From the NCBI RefSeq assembly GCF_014192105.1, contig NZ_JACHXK010000021.1, positions 58,845-122,844 of the forward strand: 64,000 nucleotides of DNA, written 5' to 3'. Source of the DNA: Paenibacillus phyllosphaerae (lineage in GTDB: Bacteria > Bacillota > Bacilli > Paenibacillales > Paenibacillaceae). Both the position numbers and the translations under genes were made by a program. Positions 34,301-43,105 of the stretch are shown in pieces. Position 1 is the first letter of the stretch, and each line of letters begins with the position of its first letter. The notes under the pieces are model-generated. The model saw nothing but the letters and a program-made list of their open reading frames with translations. It made no database searches and was not told the origin of the DNA.

Positions 34301-37256
34301 TCCGAACGGCGTGAACGATAACACGCACTTCAGCGGTTACGGCGCGCAAGTGATCGCCGGTCTGGTCGCGGGCGCGGTTAAGGAAATGAACCTCGGCCTC
34401 TCGCCATTCGTGATCGATCCGGATGTGGCCGAACCGGAGCCAGAGCCGGAGATCCAGCTCTATGAAGAGAACTTCGAAGGCGACCCGGCCGCCATCCAAT
34501 ACGCCATGGTGAATTCGACCGGCATCGCGGGAACGATGACGGGAACGGTCGTGGAAGGCAACGGCGGCAAGGTGCTGAACGTGGTCGGTTCCGGTTCCGG
34601 CAACCGTGCCAAGACATTCCGGCTGTTCGATGCGGTGAACGGCGATATCGTCAACGTGAACTTCGATTGGAACGCGGGCAATGTAGGCGCTTCCCCGTCG
34701 GAAGGCCATCTGTCGCTGCAAGACGCGAACGAGAACCTGATTCTGACGCTGTACACGACGAGCGGCACGAATACGCCGATCGGCTATTTCGCGGGCCATT
34801 ACACGCCTGACTACAGCACGGGCAACACGACTCTTCCTGGCGGCATTGCTACGACTCTGACGAAGAACCAGTGGGTCAATGTGGATGCGACGATTAATTT
34901 CGCGGAGAAAACGATCGATCTGACCCTAACGAGCAAAGCGGATCCTGCCGTCACGCAGACGATCGAAGATATCCCGATGAGCGCAGGTACGGCCTATGCG
35001 GATAACGTAAGGGCGATGCGTTTCCTCGGTACGAGAAAAGGCGGCGGCGGCACCCTCAACTGGACCACTCAGATCGACAACGTACGGATCGAAGGCTCGA
35101 TGCTTGCGCCGACGTCCGGCGATCAGACCGCATTGATCGCGCTGCGCGATGAGGTGAAGGCATTGGATCTGTCCGGTTACACGGAACAATCCGTAGCGGT
35201 GTTGAACAAAGCTCTCGCAGCTGCCGAGGCAATCATCGGCACGGAAGCAACGCAAGCTCAGGTCGATCATGCGCTTCATGCGCTGAAGGTAGCGAAGGAA
35301 TCGCTGACCAGCGAACCGGCCGGCGACATTAGCGCCTACCAGTTCGACTTTGGCCCCGGCAGCGCGGCCGAAGGATATACGCAGGTTAACGCAACACGCG
35401 CTTACGTGGAAGGCAACGGCTATGGTTTCGCCGATACTGCCCTCGTGCAAGACGAGAACCGCAATACCGGTAATGCGCTGACGGAGGATTTCACCCGCGT
35501 GAACGGCACTTCCTTCCTCGCGGAGATGAAGCCGTCCAATTACCGCGTCACGATGACGATCGGCGATGCCACGGAAAGCACGAATGTCGGCGTGACGGTG
35601 GAACAAATGGCCAAAGTGCCGGTCACGACAGTGCCGGCTGGCGAATTCAAGGAATTCACGTATGACATCGCGCTTATCGACGGCGTATTCAACTTCGAAT
35701 TCACGGGCAACACGCCGAAGATCAATGCGCTGAAGATCGAACGTCTGGCGGAGAACGGCACGGGCGACAAGCCGGTCATTTACCTGGCGAGCGATTCCAC
35801 GGTGGCCAACTACGCGGAGAGCTACCGTCCGCAAGCCGGATGGGGCGAGCCGCTCGGCGGCTTCTTCGATCAAGAGCAAGTGACGGTCGATAACCGCGCT
35901 GTCGGCGGACTCAGCAGTAAGACGTTCCTCGTCGGCGGTTACTTGAACGATCTGCTGCTCGACATTCATGCAGGCGATTACCTGTTCATGCAATGGTCGC
36001 ACAACGACTCGACGCCATCGCGTCCGGAGCGTTATCTGACGCCGGAGCAATTCAAGGTTTATCTGAAGACGTACATCGACGGCGCCGTGCAACGCGGAGC
36101 GACCCCGGTTCTCGTTACGCCGGTGAACCGTCGCGACTTTACGGATGAGACGCTCAATAAGAGCTTCCCTGAATATGTAGCGGCGATGAAAGCCGTTGCG
36201 CAAGAAACCGGCACGCTGCTGATCGATCTGAATCAGATGAGCTGGGAGTATTTCCAGGAGCTCGGTACGGAAGGAACCAAAGGCATCTTCATGTGGGTCG
36301 GCACGACGGAAGACAACACGCATCTGCAGATGAACGGCGCTACGAAGGTAGCGGAGATGGTAGCGAAGCTGGTGAGAGAGCTGAACATTCCGCTTTCTTC
36401 CGCGGTCACGCTGGACGGAGAGCTGTACGGCTCGCTTACGGGCAGTTCGGCTAGCGTAGTCGGCGGCGCGCCATTCTCAACGGACTACAAACTTCGCAAC
36501 GTTGAAGAAGCGATCTACGCGCAAGATATTATCGTCAACTACGATGCGGAGCAAGTGGAATTCATCTCGGCGGAATCGCTGGCGGAAGGCTTCCAACTGC
36601 TGAACGTTGACGCTGACACGCCAGGTCGCGTCCACATGATCGCGGCTTCTACAGGCGAGAGCAACGCGATCGCCGAAGATACGACGCTCATCAAGCTGAA
36701 CTGGAAGGCAATAGCAGTCAGCGAGACGGCTTCTACGGCCATCTCGGTTACCAACACGACGGCGAATGGCACTGGTGCGGAGAAGCAAGTCGCCGCAGCA
36801 ACGGCAGCCGTGCAGATCCGCGCGATTGCGGACAAAACAGCGCTCGAGTCGCTGGTCGCAAGCGCTCAAGATCAGTACGACACAGCCCAAGTCGGCACGA
36901 AGCCAGGCCAATATTCGCAGCAAGCCAAGGATACGTTCGGCGCGGCGATTGCAGCGGCAACGGCGGTTGCGGAAGACGAATCCGCAACGAACGCACAAGT
37001 TGCGCAGGCGGTCGAAACGCTGACAGCGGCGATGAATGCCTTCGCGGCATCCGTCAACGTTGCGCAGCCTGGCGATACGAACGGCGACGGCGCGTACACG
37101 ATCGGCGACCTCGGCATTGTTGCCGCGGCTTACGGCAAGACGTCCGAAGATCCGCAGTGGAACGCGGTCTACAAGAAGTACGATTTGGACAACGACAACA
37201 CGATTGATCTGGACGATCTCGTTATCGTCGCTCGCGGTATTCTGACGACGCCATAG
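31380..37256 (+). CDS. Secreted multidomain rhamnogalacturonan lyase / bis-acetylesterase with cohesin and dockerin
   Basis: A 1958-residue exoenzyme for rhamnogalacturonan I. A signal peptide ends near HAAS (residue 35). Order: PL11 lyase (about 40-640; EYLNRGLVAV, VADVDGDGEYEIVFLWNP), galactose-binding-like domain YQFDFGTET (652-785), CE12 esterase (790-1005; AGDSTMQ, GGRSSKSF, FGHND, DNTHFSG), Pro-Glu linker, LamG-like sandwich (1025-1240), FIVAR (1247-1310), second YQFDFG domain (1320-1460), second CE12 (1466-1671; ASDSTV, GGLSSKTF, WSHND, DNTHLQ), cohesin-like domain (1674-1810), second FIVAR (1819-1893), and type I dockerin (1896-1955; GDTNGDGAYTIGDLG, YDLDNDNTIDLDDL). The second esterase keeps Ser, Asp and His but has Ser for two motif glycines. 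GAGGAGGAATT precedes ATG 31380. Confidence 0.9.
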   Translation: MGTRSASVRRTMVASILSLSMAFSLVVQPTPGHAASSDSLPARQAEYLNRGLVAVLTDNGVFLSWRYLNTDSDNIAFNVYKNGYKVNAAPISDATNYIDTTGADSSQYQISAIVNGKEEMQRETVSVWHNDYLPIPLDKPADGRTKDGGNYSYTASDASVADVDGDGEYEIVFLWNPTNAKDNSQAGYTGNVYMDAVELDGTKLWRIDLGVNIRAGAHYSPFMVYDFDGNGTAEVVVKTADGTKDGKGTVIGDGSKDYRNEGGYILSGPEYLTLFDGATGAALTTVDYVPPRGNVGDWGDTYGNRVDRFLGAVAYLDGVHPSVVMTRGYYTRTVLAAYDYVGGKLVQRWVFDSNEAGKQYEGQGNHGLSVLDVDADGKDEIMFGALAINDDGTLLYGTGLGHGDAMHAGVLDPSKDGYQVVSVHEHTNAEYGLEMRDAATGEILWGEYTGIDTGRGMSADIDPNYPGYESWATTIVDGQMVPVTNAHAANGDIIYTKEEAPKSANFAIYWDGDLGRELFDHVWDNSTGKGVPVIYKWDYENKKLNEIFRAAGSLTNNSTKGNPAIQADILGDWREEVLLRSEDSTEYRLYTTTIPSSYRIPALMQDPVYRLGVAWQNAGYNQPPHTGFHIGYGETEFPQANIALTGSAEAPQPVYQFDFGTETATGATAVQDTQYTAGTGYGFEATSGITVGTSTVSLPADAKFAVDLPNANYKVTLKLGAETQDSNVGVKSEFVQKLAVTNVQQGEPLTYSYDVALVDGQLEFIFSGTAINVQEITIEKYADQAAGASTTIYMAGDSTMQSYSAIQAPQEGWGQQFGRNFAQGVVVENNSIGGRSSKSFMVDGRLDTILREIKPGDYFFISFGHNDASAGIPERYASPADYKTYLARYVNGARQRGATPVLLTPVGRRDFNNVTQEFNVSFPEYVQAAKEVASELDVKLIDLSQLSIAHYNKIGLAASEKLFLYANPGEYPKYPNGVNDNTHFSGYGAQVIAGLVAGAVKEMNLGLSPFVIDPDVAEPEPEPEIQLYEENFEGDPAAIQYAMVNSTGIAGTMTGTVVEGNGGKVLNVVGSGSGNRAKTFRLFDAVNGDIVNVNFDWNAGNVGASPSEGHLSLQDANENLILTLYTTSGTNTPIGYFAGHYTPDYSTGNTTLPGGIATTLTKNQWVNVDATINFAEKTIDLTLTSKADPAVTQTIEDIPMSAGTAYADNVRAMRFLGTRKGGGGTLNWTTQIDNVRIEGSMLAPTSGDQTALIALRDEVKALDLSGYTEQSVAVLNKALAAAEAIIGTEATQAQVDHALHALKVAKESLTSEPAGDISAYQFDFGPGSAAEGYTQVNATRAYVEGNGYGFADTALVQDENRNTGNALTEDFTRVNGTSFLAEMKPSNYRVTMTIGDATESTNVGVTVEQMAKVPVTTVPAGEFKEFTYDIALIDGVFNFEFTGNTPKINALKIERLAENGTGDKPVIYLASDSTVANYAESYRPQAGWGEPLGGFFDQEQVTVDNRAVGGLSSKTFLVGGYLNDLLLDIHAGDYLFMQWSHNDSTPSRPERYLTPEQFKVYLKTYIDGAVQRGATPVLVTPVNRRDFTDETLNKSFPEYVAAMKAVAQETGTLLIDLNQMSWEYFQELGTEGTKGIFMWVGTTEDNTHLQMNGATKVAEMVAKLVRELNIPLSSAVTLDGELYGSLTGSSASVVGGAPFSTDYKLRNVEEAIYAQDIIVNYDAEQVEFISAESLAEGFQLLNVDADTPGRVHMIAASTGESNAIAEDTTLIKLNWKAIAVSETASTAISVTNTTANGTGAEKQVAAATAAVQIRAIADKTALESLVASAQDQYDTAQVGTKPGQYSQQAKDTFGAAIAAATAVAEDESATNAQVAQAVETLTAAMNAFAASVNVAQPGDTNGDGAYTIGDLGIVAAAYGKTSEDPQWNAVYKKYDLDNDNTIDLDDLVIVARGILTTP

Positions 37257-37272
37257 AAGTTGCAGCACGAAG

Positions 37273-37300
37273 AGGGAGGCTAACCAGCCTCCCTTTCCGC
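37273..37300 (+). terminator. Terminator after the lyase gene
   Basis: AGGGAGGCT, loop AACC, AGCCTCCCT, then a short T run. Confidence 0.7.
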
Positions 37301-37332
37301 ATTTTAACAGGATGTCCGAGCCCCATAACGGC

Positions 37333-37365
37333 AAAAAAAACCAGACCGTATTGGTCTGGTTTTTC
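37333..37365. terminator. Bidirectional terminator between convergent genes
   Basis: AAAACCAGACC, loop GTATT, GGTCTGGTTTT, with A and T runs on both sides. It serves the minus-strand gene ending at 37373 and backs up the lyase terminator. Confidence 0.8.
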
Positions 37366-37372
37366 GCTGTCA

Positions 37373-37933
37373 TTATTGCTGTTGGTTCGACGAGCGGTTA
37401 GCGGATTGCTGCTGCTCGAATACCTCTGCCGCTTCTTCGGCGGAGAATTCCGTATCGTTTTGTCCCGGAACAGGAATTTCATAGATTCGCAACCAGTGGA
37501 AGAACGGTTCCCCAATATAAGCGGATCCCAGTCCAAAGATGAGAGCTTTCACAAAAGGATTCCAATGAGGCTTGATCTGCAGCAAAAATAGAATGGTCAC
37601 GGGCATTAACGTTAAATCCCAAGGAACATAGGTGGGCAGGAGCGGGATAACATGAAACCGATAGTGCCATAATCCAAGCTGATCGCCGATGACATCCAGC
37701 ACAATGGAGAGCGTTGACACATACAGACTAACAAATAATAATCGGCACGTGCTTTGTTTCGGTCTTGTCCAATACCAGATCACCCATGGCACAATGGTTA
37801 AGGCGACTCCAAACCACCATAAGTCGGTGAAGATAACGTAATCATGCCAGATTTGTATTTTTTCGCGAATGGTCTCGTAGGTCCGTTCGATATTTTCATC
37901 CATTAATTTAATGGCGGTTTCTTTTTTATCCAA
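37373..37933 (-). CDS. CBO0543-type membrane protein
   Basis: A 186-residue membrane protein with about five hydrophobic helices. The motif LGLWHYRFHVIPLLPTYVPW near residue 90, followed by DLTLMPVTILFLLQ, matches the CBO0543 family common in Bacillaceae and Paenibacillaceae. Molecular function is unknown. The N-terminal 35 residues are charged and cytoplasmic-looking, and the tail is Gln-rich. It begins at ATG 37933 after AGGAAGGTGATTCCG, a good ribosome site, and stands as a single gene. Confidence 0.78.
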   Translation of the reverse strand: MDKKETAIKLMDENIERTYETIREKIQIWHDYVIFTDLWWFGVALTIVPWVIWYWTRPKQSTCRLLFVSLYVSTLSIVLDVIGDQLGLWHYRFHVIPLLPTYVPWDLTLMPVTILFLLQIKPHWNPFVKALIFGLGSAYIGEPFFHWLRIYEIPVPGQNDTEFSAEEAAEVFEQQQSANRSSNQQQ

Positions 37934-38034
37934 TCGGAATCACCTTCCTGGATATTAATGTTCTCCAATATGAGGTGAGGTAAACTTCCGGCTGATGGAC
38001 AAAACGGTAAGCTATTAGTTCTTGTAAAGACAGC

Positions 38035-38069
38035 AAACCCGGCAGATGGTGCACGAATCTGCCGGGTTT
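38035..38069 (-). terminator. Terminator of the fused ABC ATPase gene
   Basis: A perfect stem, AAACCCGGCAGAT with ATCTGCCGGGTTT, just beyond the stop codon of the minus-strand ATPase gene. Confidence 0.75.
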
Positions 38070-38079
38070 CTTATTGCCG

Positions 38080-39813
38080 TTATTCCGCAGCAGCAACCCA
38101 ATGGCCCGGCCGCGCTTCGATGAACCGGGAGCGTTCCAGCCCGTAAGGATCAGCGGCATCCGCCTCTGTACGGATTGGCGCGCTTTTGCGTGATTCGACG
38201 GCCGGATCCGGTACGGGGATGGCCGACAACAGCGATTGCGTGTAAGGATGGATCGGATTGGCGTATAGCTCCTCGCTCTCCGCAAGCTCCACGATCTTGC
38301 CTTTATACATGACGGCAACGCGGTCGCTGATATGCTTCACCATGGACAGATCATGCGCGATGAACAGATAGGTTAACCCGAGTCGCTGTTGGAGTTCTTC
38401 GAGCAACTTCACGATCTGCGCCTGGATGGAGACATCGAGCGCAGACAGCGGCTCATCGCAGACGATGAATTCCGGCGATACGGCTAGCGTCCGGGCGATG
38501 CCGATCCGTTGACGCTGACCGCCGGAGAACTCATGCGGGTAACGCTGAGCATGGGAAGCTTGAAGCCCGACCATCTCGAGCAGTTCCTCGACCCGTTTCT
38601 GCCGTTCTTTCTTCCCTTTGTGCAGCCCATGCACGTCGAGCGTCTCGCCGATCAGATCGGCAACCCGTAGCCGCGGATTCAAGGACGCATACGGATCTTG
38701 GAAGATGATGCCCATATGCCGCCGCATCGTCTTCATCTCCGTCCGGTTCAACCCTTGAAGCGGAATGCCCCGGAACAGCACCTCCCCGCCGGTCGCCTCA
38801 TGGAGCCTCAGAATCGTCCGGCCCGTCGTCGACTTGCCGCTGCCCGACTCGCCGACGACGCCGAGCGTCTCGCCAGCTTCGATATGGAAGCTGATGTCAT
38901 TGACGGCTTTGACGGTCTGGCCTTTGCCAAGGTCGAAATGCTGGCGCAGCGAACGGACTTCAAGCAGCGGCACATCATCGGCAGGACGGGCGATGACCGG
39001 CAGCGGCTTCGGTTTCTTCGGTTCGTCGAGTCTCGGCAGCGCCTGGAGCAGTTTCTTCGTATAGGGATGCTTCGGATCGGCGAAGATCTGCTCAGTCGTG
39101 CCGCTCTCCACGATCTCGCCATCCTTCATGACCACGACACGGTCGCACATGCCGGCCACGACGCCCAGGTCATGCGTAATGAGGATGACCGCGGTGCCGA
39201 GCTGCCGCTGGATCGTCTTCAGCTCATGCAGAATCTGCGCTTGAATCGTCACGTCCAGCGAAGTGGTCGGTTCGTCGGCAATAAGCAGCGACGGGCGGCA
39301 GGCGAGCGCGATGGCAATCATGACCCGCTGGCGCATCCCGCCCGAGAACTCATGGGGATATTGCTCGTAGCGGGCCTCGCTATTCGGAATGCCGACCATG
39401 TCCAGCAGCGCGATGGCTTCCTTCCTGGCTTCTGATCCGCTTAGCTTCCGGTGCTTGTTCAAGCTCTCTTCGATCTGCCTGCCGATGCGCATCGTCGGAT
39501 TGAGCGAGGACATCGGGTCCTGGAAGATCATCCCGATCTCCTTGCCGCGGATATGCTCCATCTCCGCATCCGTCTTATCCGCCAGGTTCTCGCCTTGGAA
39601 GAGAACTTGGCCGCCTTTCACGATCGAAGGAGGGGATGGAAGGAGACGCATAATCGTGCGGGCCGTTACGCTCTTGCCGCTCCCGGACTCCCCGACGATG
39701 CCGATCGTCTCGCCGCGGTTAACCTCGAAACTGACGTTCCGAACCGCCTCGACTTCCTGATCGCGCGTGAAGAAGGATACCGAAAGATTATGTACCTGCA
39801 ATAGTTGGGTCAT
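38080..39813 (-). CDS. Oligopeptide-type ABC transporter, fused double ATPase (DppD-DppF-like)
   Basis: A 577-residue protein joining two peptide/nickel ATPases end to end. Module 1 (about 1-265) has Walker [13 protein letters not shown], signature [11 protein letters not shown] and Walker [13 protein letters not shown]. Module 2 (about 285-577) has [26 protein letters not shown] and [12 protein letters not shown]. Each ends in an oligopeptide-transporter C-terminal extension; [15 protein letters not shown] is typical. It powers import by the two permeases encoded divergently at 40005-42974. Separate dppD and dppF genes are the more common arrangement. The 190-base divergent spacer carries the promoter region. 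Confidence 0.9.
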   Translation of the reverse strand: MTQLLQVHNLSVSFFTRDQEVEAVRNVSFEVNRGETIGIVGESGSGKSVTARTIMRLLPSPPSIVKGGQVLFQGENLADKTDAEMEHIRGKEIGMIFQDPMSSLNPTMRIGRQIEESLNKHRKLSGSEARKEAIALLDMVGIPNSEARYEQYPHEFSGGMRQRVMIAIALACRPSLLIADEPTTSLDVTIQAQILHELKTIQRQLGTAVILITHDLGVVAGMCDRVVVMKDGEIVESGTTEQIFADPKHPYTKKLLQALPRLDEPKKPKPLPVIARPADDVPLLEVRSLRQHFDLGKGQTVKAVNDISFHIEAGETLGVVGESGSGKSTTGRTILRLHEATGGEVLFRGIPLQGLNRTEMKTMRRHMGIIFQDPYASLNPRLRVADLIGETLDVHGLHKGKKERQKRVEELLEMVGLQASHAQRYPHEFSGGQRQRIGIARTLAVSPEFIVCDEPLSALDVSIQAQIVKLLEELQQRLGLTYLFIAHDLSMVKHISDRVAVMYKGKIVELAESEELYANPIHPYTQSLLSAIPVPDPAVESRKSAPIRTEADAADPYGLERSRFIEARPGHWVAAAE

Positions 39814-39932
39814 GATTTCACCTGTACCTTTATATGAGTTTACAAATAATTACAATAAAACATAGGTAATTCGTGAATTTATCCATAGATATAAGAGAAA
39901 TAGGCAAGGATTAATCGATTAACAAGAAATTA

Positions 39933-39980
39933 TTGACTTTCCACTGAACTAAAATATACTATATCTATCGGAATAGTTCA
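39933..39980 (+). promoter_or_regulatory. Promoter of the peptide-type ABC operon, flanked by an inverted repeat
   Basis: TTGACT (39933-39938), 16 bp, TATACT (39955-39960). TGAACTA (39945-39951) and TAGTTCA (39974-39980) form a 7-bp inverted repeat around the -10, a possible repressor site. The start codon follows at 40005 with a GAAAGGGAG ribosome site. Confidence 0.65.
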
Positions 39981-40004
39981 ATTAAAGACTGCGAAAGGGA
40001 GCGA

Positions 40005-41453
40005 ATGTCCTTGGTAGAGTATGTTACGGCACCAAGCCGCCGCGGAATCGCGCAGCCGCTAACCGCCGTTTTTCGCAAAATGCTCCGCCATCCTGTCTAT
40101 CGGTATCTTCTCTTCCTGTCCGGCGCGCCGATCACGCTCATCGTGCTCGTCTGTTATCAGTACCGCAGATCAAAGCTTGGGTATCGGACCATCGCGGCCG
40201 AAGTCGAGAACGAACTGCGGCAATCGGGAGATTACGAGTCATTGGCGGCAGAAGTTCGCCAACAACAGCAGCGCAAGCATCGGTTCTTCGGCAGACAGCC
40301 GGATGAGAAGCAGCTGGAGAGGGAAGTCGCGCATCTTGCAAGTTTGAAGTTCAACGCGCGCGTGAAGGAACGGATCGAACGGAATATCGCGGAGAGAGGA
40401 CGGAAGATTACGTTCGAGGACACGTACCGTCAGTTGATCGAGAGTCCTCTTCTATTCTTGCTGTCGCTCTTGCTCGGATGGCCGATGTATATCCTGATGG
40501 GGATTTACGCCAATCCGTATTTGAAATACATAGCGGAACGGCTTGTGATGGCGATCTTCGTCATCTTCGGAGTCGCGTTCCTTGTATTCACGCTTCTATA
40601 CTTATCGCCGATGAATCCGGCGGCCAACTTGCTGGGAGAGACGGCGACGGATGAGCAGATCGCCTCATTCAACCGGCTGTACGGTTTGGATCAGCCTTAT
40701 CTCGTTCAGCTGTGGGACTCGCTGAAAGGGATTCTCACCTTTGACTTAGGCAAATCGTTCGCGGGCAACGAGCAGGTAACCGAAGCCATTGCGGGCAAAT
40801 TCCCCGTCACGTTGACGCTGACGGTCGTGTCTACCCTTATTGCCGTGCTGATCGCGCTGCCGATCGGCATTATTTCCGCGACGCGGCCGAATTCGTTCTT
40901 CGATTACACGTTCATGTTCATCGCGCTGCTGGGACTGTCGATTCCGAACTTCTGGCAGGGATTGATTTTTATCCTGAATTTCTCGATCAAGCAATCCTGG
41001 CTGCCGGCCACCTATAATCCGGAGAACTGGTTGTCCGCCGTTATGCCGATCGTCGTTCTGGGAACAGGACTGACCGCCGCCGTAGCCCGCATGACGCGTT
41101 CATCCACGCTCGAGGTCATCCATGAGGATTACATCACGACGGCGAAGGCCAAAGGGCTCAGCAGACGGACGGTGCTGTGGCGGCATGCGGTCGGCAATGC
41201 GCTCATTCCGATCGTAACGGTGATCGGCTTGCAGTTCGGCGGGATGCTCGGCGGGGCCGCGGTCACGGAGAAAGTGTTCAATATTAGCGGGATCGGCAGC
41301 TATATCGTAGATAAACAAATCATTCCGGATATCCCGAGCATTATGGGCGGGGTTGTCTATACGGCGATCACGATCTCCGTGGTGAATGTGCTGGTCGATC
41401 TGCTCTATGCGTTCCTTGACCCGAGAATCCGCTCCAAGATGAAACAATACTGA
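40005..41453 (+). CDS. ABC transporter permease, DppB-type, with ~170-residue N-terminal extension
   Basis: A 482-residue membrane protein. The C-terminal 310 residues are a normal DppB/OppB permease: YLKYIAERLVMAIFVIFGVA, LSPMNPAANLLGETAT, YGLDQPYLVQLWDSLKG and the EAA-type loop EDYITTAKAKGLSRRTV. The preceding ~170 residues are unusual. They comprise a hydrophobic segment (YRYLLFLSGAPITLIVLVCY), a charged, probably coiled cytosolic region (about 60-150), then another hydrophobic segment (LLFLLSLLLGWPMYILMGIY). The ribosome site just before ATG 40005 supports the long form. It pairs with the next permease, 15 bases downstream. Confidence 0.88.
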   Translation: MSLVEYVTAPSRRGIAQPLTAVFRKMLRHPVYRYLLFLSGAPITLIVLVCYQYRRSKLGYRTIAAEVENELRQSGDYESLAAEVRQQQQRKHRFFGRQPDEKQLEREVAHLASLKFNARVKERIERNIAERGRKITFEDTYRQLIESPLLFLLSLLLGWPMYILMGIYANPYLKYIAERLVMAIFVIFGVAFLVFTLLYLSPMNPAANLLGETATDEQIASFNRLYGLDQPYLVQLWDSLKGILTFDLGKSFAGNEQVTEAIAGKFPVTLTLTVVSTLIAVLIALPIGIISATRPNSFFDYTFMFIALLGLSIPNFWQGLIFILNFSIKQSWLPATYNPENWLSAVMPIVVLGTGLTAAVARMTRSSTLEVIHEDYITTAKAKGLSRRTVLWRHAVGNALIPIVTVIGLQFGGMLGGAAVTEKVFNISGIGSYIVDKQIIPDIPSIMGGVVYTAITISVVNVLVDLLYAFLDPRIRSKMKQY

Positions 41454-41468
41454 TGCAGGAGCTGTCCT

Positions 41469-42974
41469 ATGAAGCCTATTATTACTGATCAACAACGGCA
41501 GTTCCGGTTAAAGTCCGCGCCGGAGTACAGCCAGGCGAGCTTCGCCTGGATCGTCTCCATCGCGCTGTCGCTCTTGCTGCTGCTTGGCGGTTACCGGTCC
41601 GAGACAGGGGATTTCTCGCCGGTTCTTCTGACCTTGAGCGGCGCTTATCTCGTATTTGCCTTGCTGCAGCTTGCGGTATGGGCGCGGATACGCCTGGATC
41701 TGATTCGCGACGGTTCGATTCGGGGCGGAACGAGGGTGCTGGGTTACGGACTGATGCTCAGCTTGCTGAGCGGCAACGTCTTCATCGCTACTGCCGCATT
41801 TCAGCTCGTGCGGGCAAAGAAGAATGCGGCGTACACGCTCGCCGTCTATACGCTGCTTACCACGTTATTGGTATTTGCCGTATCCGCGCTTAATCTCTAC
41901 AAGCCTTATGTAGCCAATTCGTTCCTGACGGGGATGGCCTTGCTGCTGGTCGCGGCGGTCATCCAGCTCGGAGCGCTGCTGTTCCTGGCGAAGGTCGCGG
42001 ATCGCTCCGTACTGCCGCGTTCCACGGCGATTATCGCCGTCATCCTGATCTTGACGGCGTTGACCGGCAATGTGTTCGCGCTCTTGCTCGGACTGCTGCT
42101 GATTGCCAGGCTGCGCGATGGAGGCGGCAGCGCCGGCTCCAAGACCGGGCAGGTGATCGACCGGTTGTCGAGAAGCTCCACTTCGATGCTCGGACTGCTG
42201 TTCATCCTCTTCCTGTTCGCCTTGTCGGTGACCAGTTACTGGACCTTCGATTACAGCCTTGCCATCGAGAACAACTACAGCGCGATTCTGCAGCCGCCGA
42301 GCCTTGCTTATCCGCTCGGTACCGACAACTTCGGCCGGGATCTGTTCTCCCGGATCGTGTTCGGCGCGCGGATCTCGCTCATCGTCGGGCTGTTGTCGAC
42401 GATTATCCCGGTGGTAATCGGGGGATTGCTCGGGGCGTTATCGGGGTACTACGGAAGGCATACCGACAACATCATCATGCGTGCGCTCGACATCCTCTAC
42501 GCAATCCCGGGCATTCTGCTCGCGATCGCGATTATCGCGGCGTTCGGGGCAAGCACGGTGAATCTCGTGATTGCGCTAAGCGTTGGCGCGATTCCGACCT
42601 ATGCCAGGACGATGCGCGCGAACGTGATGCTGGTGTCTACGCTCGAGTACGTCCAGGCCGCCCGCGCGATCGGCTCCAGCGATTGGGTGATCCTAACGAA
42701 ACATGTCGTGCCCAACTCCCTTGCCCCGATGATCGTCAAGTCATCGCTTACGATCGGCACGGCCGTCATCTCGACGAGCAGCCTCAGCTATCTCGGTCTC
42801 GGCGTTGAGCCGCATATCCCGGAGTGGGGCAATATACTCAAGCTCGGCAGCGCCTATCTGGAGACGCACGCCTATACGGCGATTTATCCGGGTATCGCGA
42901 TCATCGCGCTTGTGCTCGCCTTCAACTTCCTGGGCGACGGCTTGCGCGACGCTATGGATCCGAAGCTGGATTAA
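41469..42974 (+). CDS. ABC transporter permease, DppC-type, with ~230-residue multi-helix N-terminal extension
   Basis: A 501-residue membrane protein. From about residue 230 it is a standard DppC permease: LAYPLGTDNFGRDLFSRIVF, ALDILYAIPGILLAIAI, EAA loop EYVQAARAIGSSDWVILTKH, and the C-terminal LAFNFLGDGLRDAMDP. The first ~230 residues add about six hydrophobic helices (for example WIVSIALSLLLLLGG and LLTLSGAYLVFALLQLAVWA) not found in ordinary DppC. I recognise no family for this part; SLLSGNVFIATAAF and LTALTGNVFALLLG inside it suggest an internal duplication. It follows the first permease by 15 bases in the same operon. Confidence 0.88.
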   Translation: MKPIITDQQRQFRLKSAPEYSQASFAWIVSIALSLLLLLGGYRSETGDFSPVLLTLSGAYLVFALLQLAVWARIRLDLIRDGSIRGGTRVLGYGLMLSLLSGNVFIATAAFQLVRAKKNAAYTLAVYTLLTTLLVFAVSALNLYKPYVANSFLTGMALLLVAAVIQLGALLFLAKVADRSVLPRSTAIIAVILILTALTGNVFALLLGLLLIARLRDGGGSAGSKTGQVIDRLSRSSTSMLGLLFILFLFALSVTSYWTFDYSLAIENNYSAILQPPSLAYPLGTDNFGRDLFSRIVFGARISLIVGLLSTIIPVVIGGLLGALSGYYGRHTDNIIMRALDILYAIPGILLAIAIIAAFGASTVNLVIALSVGAIPTYARTMRANVMLVSTLEYVQAARAIGSSDWVILTKHVVPNSLAPMIVKSSLTIGTAVISTSSLSYLGLGVEPHIPEWGNILKLGSAYLETHAYTAIYPGIAIIALVLAFNFLGDGLRDAMDPKLD

Positions 42975-43105
42975 AGGCGCTAGCCCAATCACTTACGTGT
43001 GAAACCCATTCATATTCTGTCGGCTTCCGACGTTACGAAACAGGAATGAACGATTGATGAGTGTGAGTTTATATATTGATTTTGTACTTATATGGAGGGG
43101 AAAGC

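Noticed and set aside
31197..34799. Very long open frame (1200 codons) on the minus strand opposite the rhamnogalacturonan lyase
   Set aside because: It mirrors the GC-rich codon pattern of the real gene. The product is Arg/His/Val-rich without domains and has no ribosome site.
34926..36323. Minus-strand open frame opposite the esterase and FIVAR region
   Set aside because: Low-complexity Arg/Ala/Val-rich antisense product with no supporting start signal.
36835..37060. S-layer homology or coiled-coil anchor before the dockerin
   Set aside because: The helical Ala/Gln-rich segment follows the FIVAR repeat pattern seen also at 35120-35310; no SLH motif is present.
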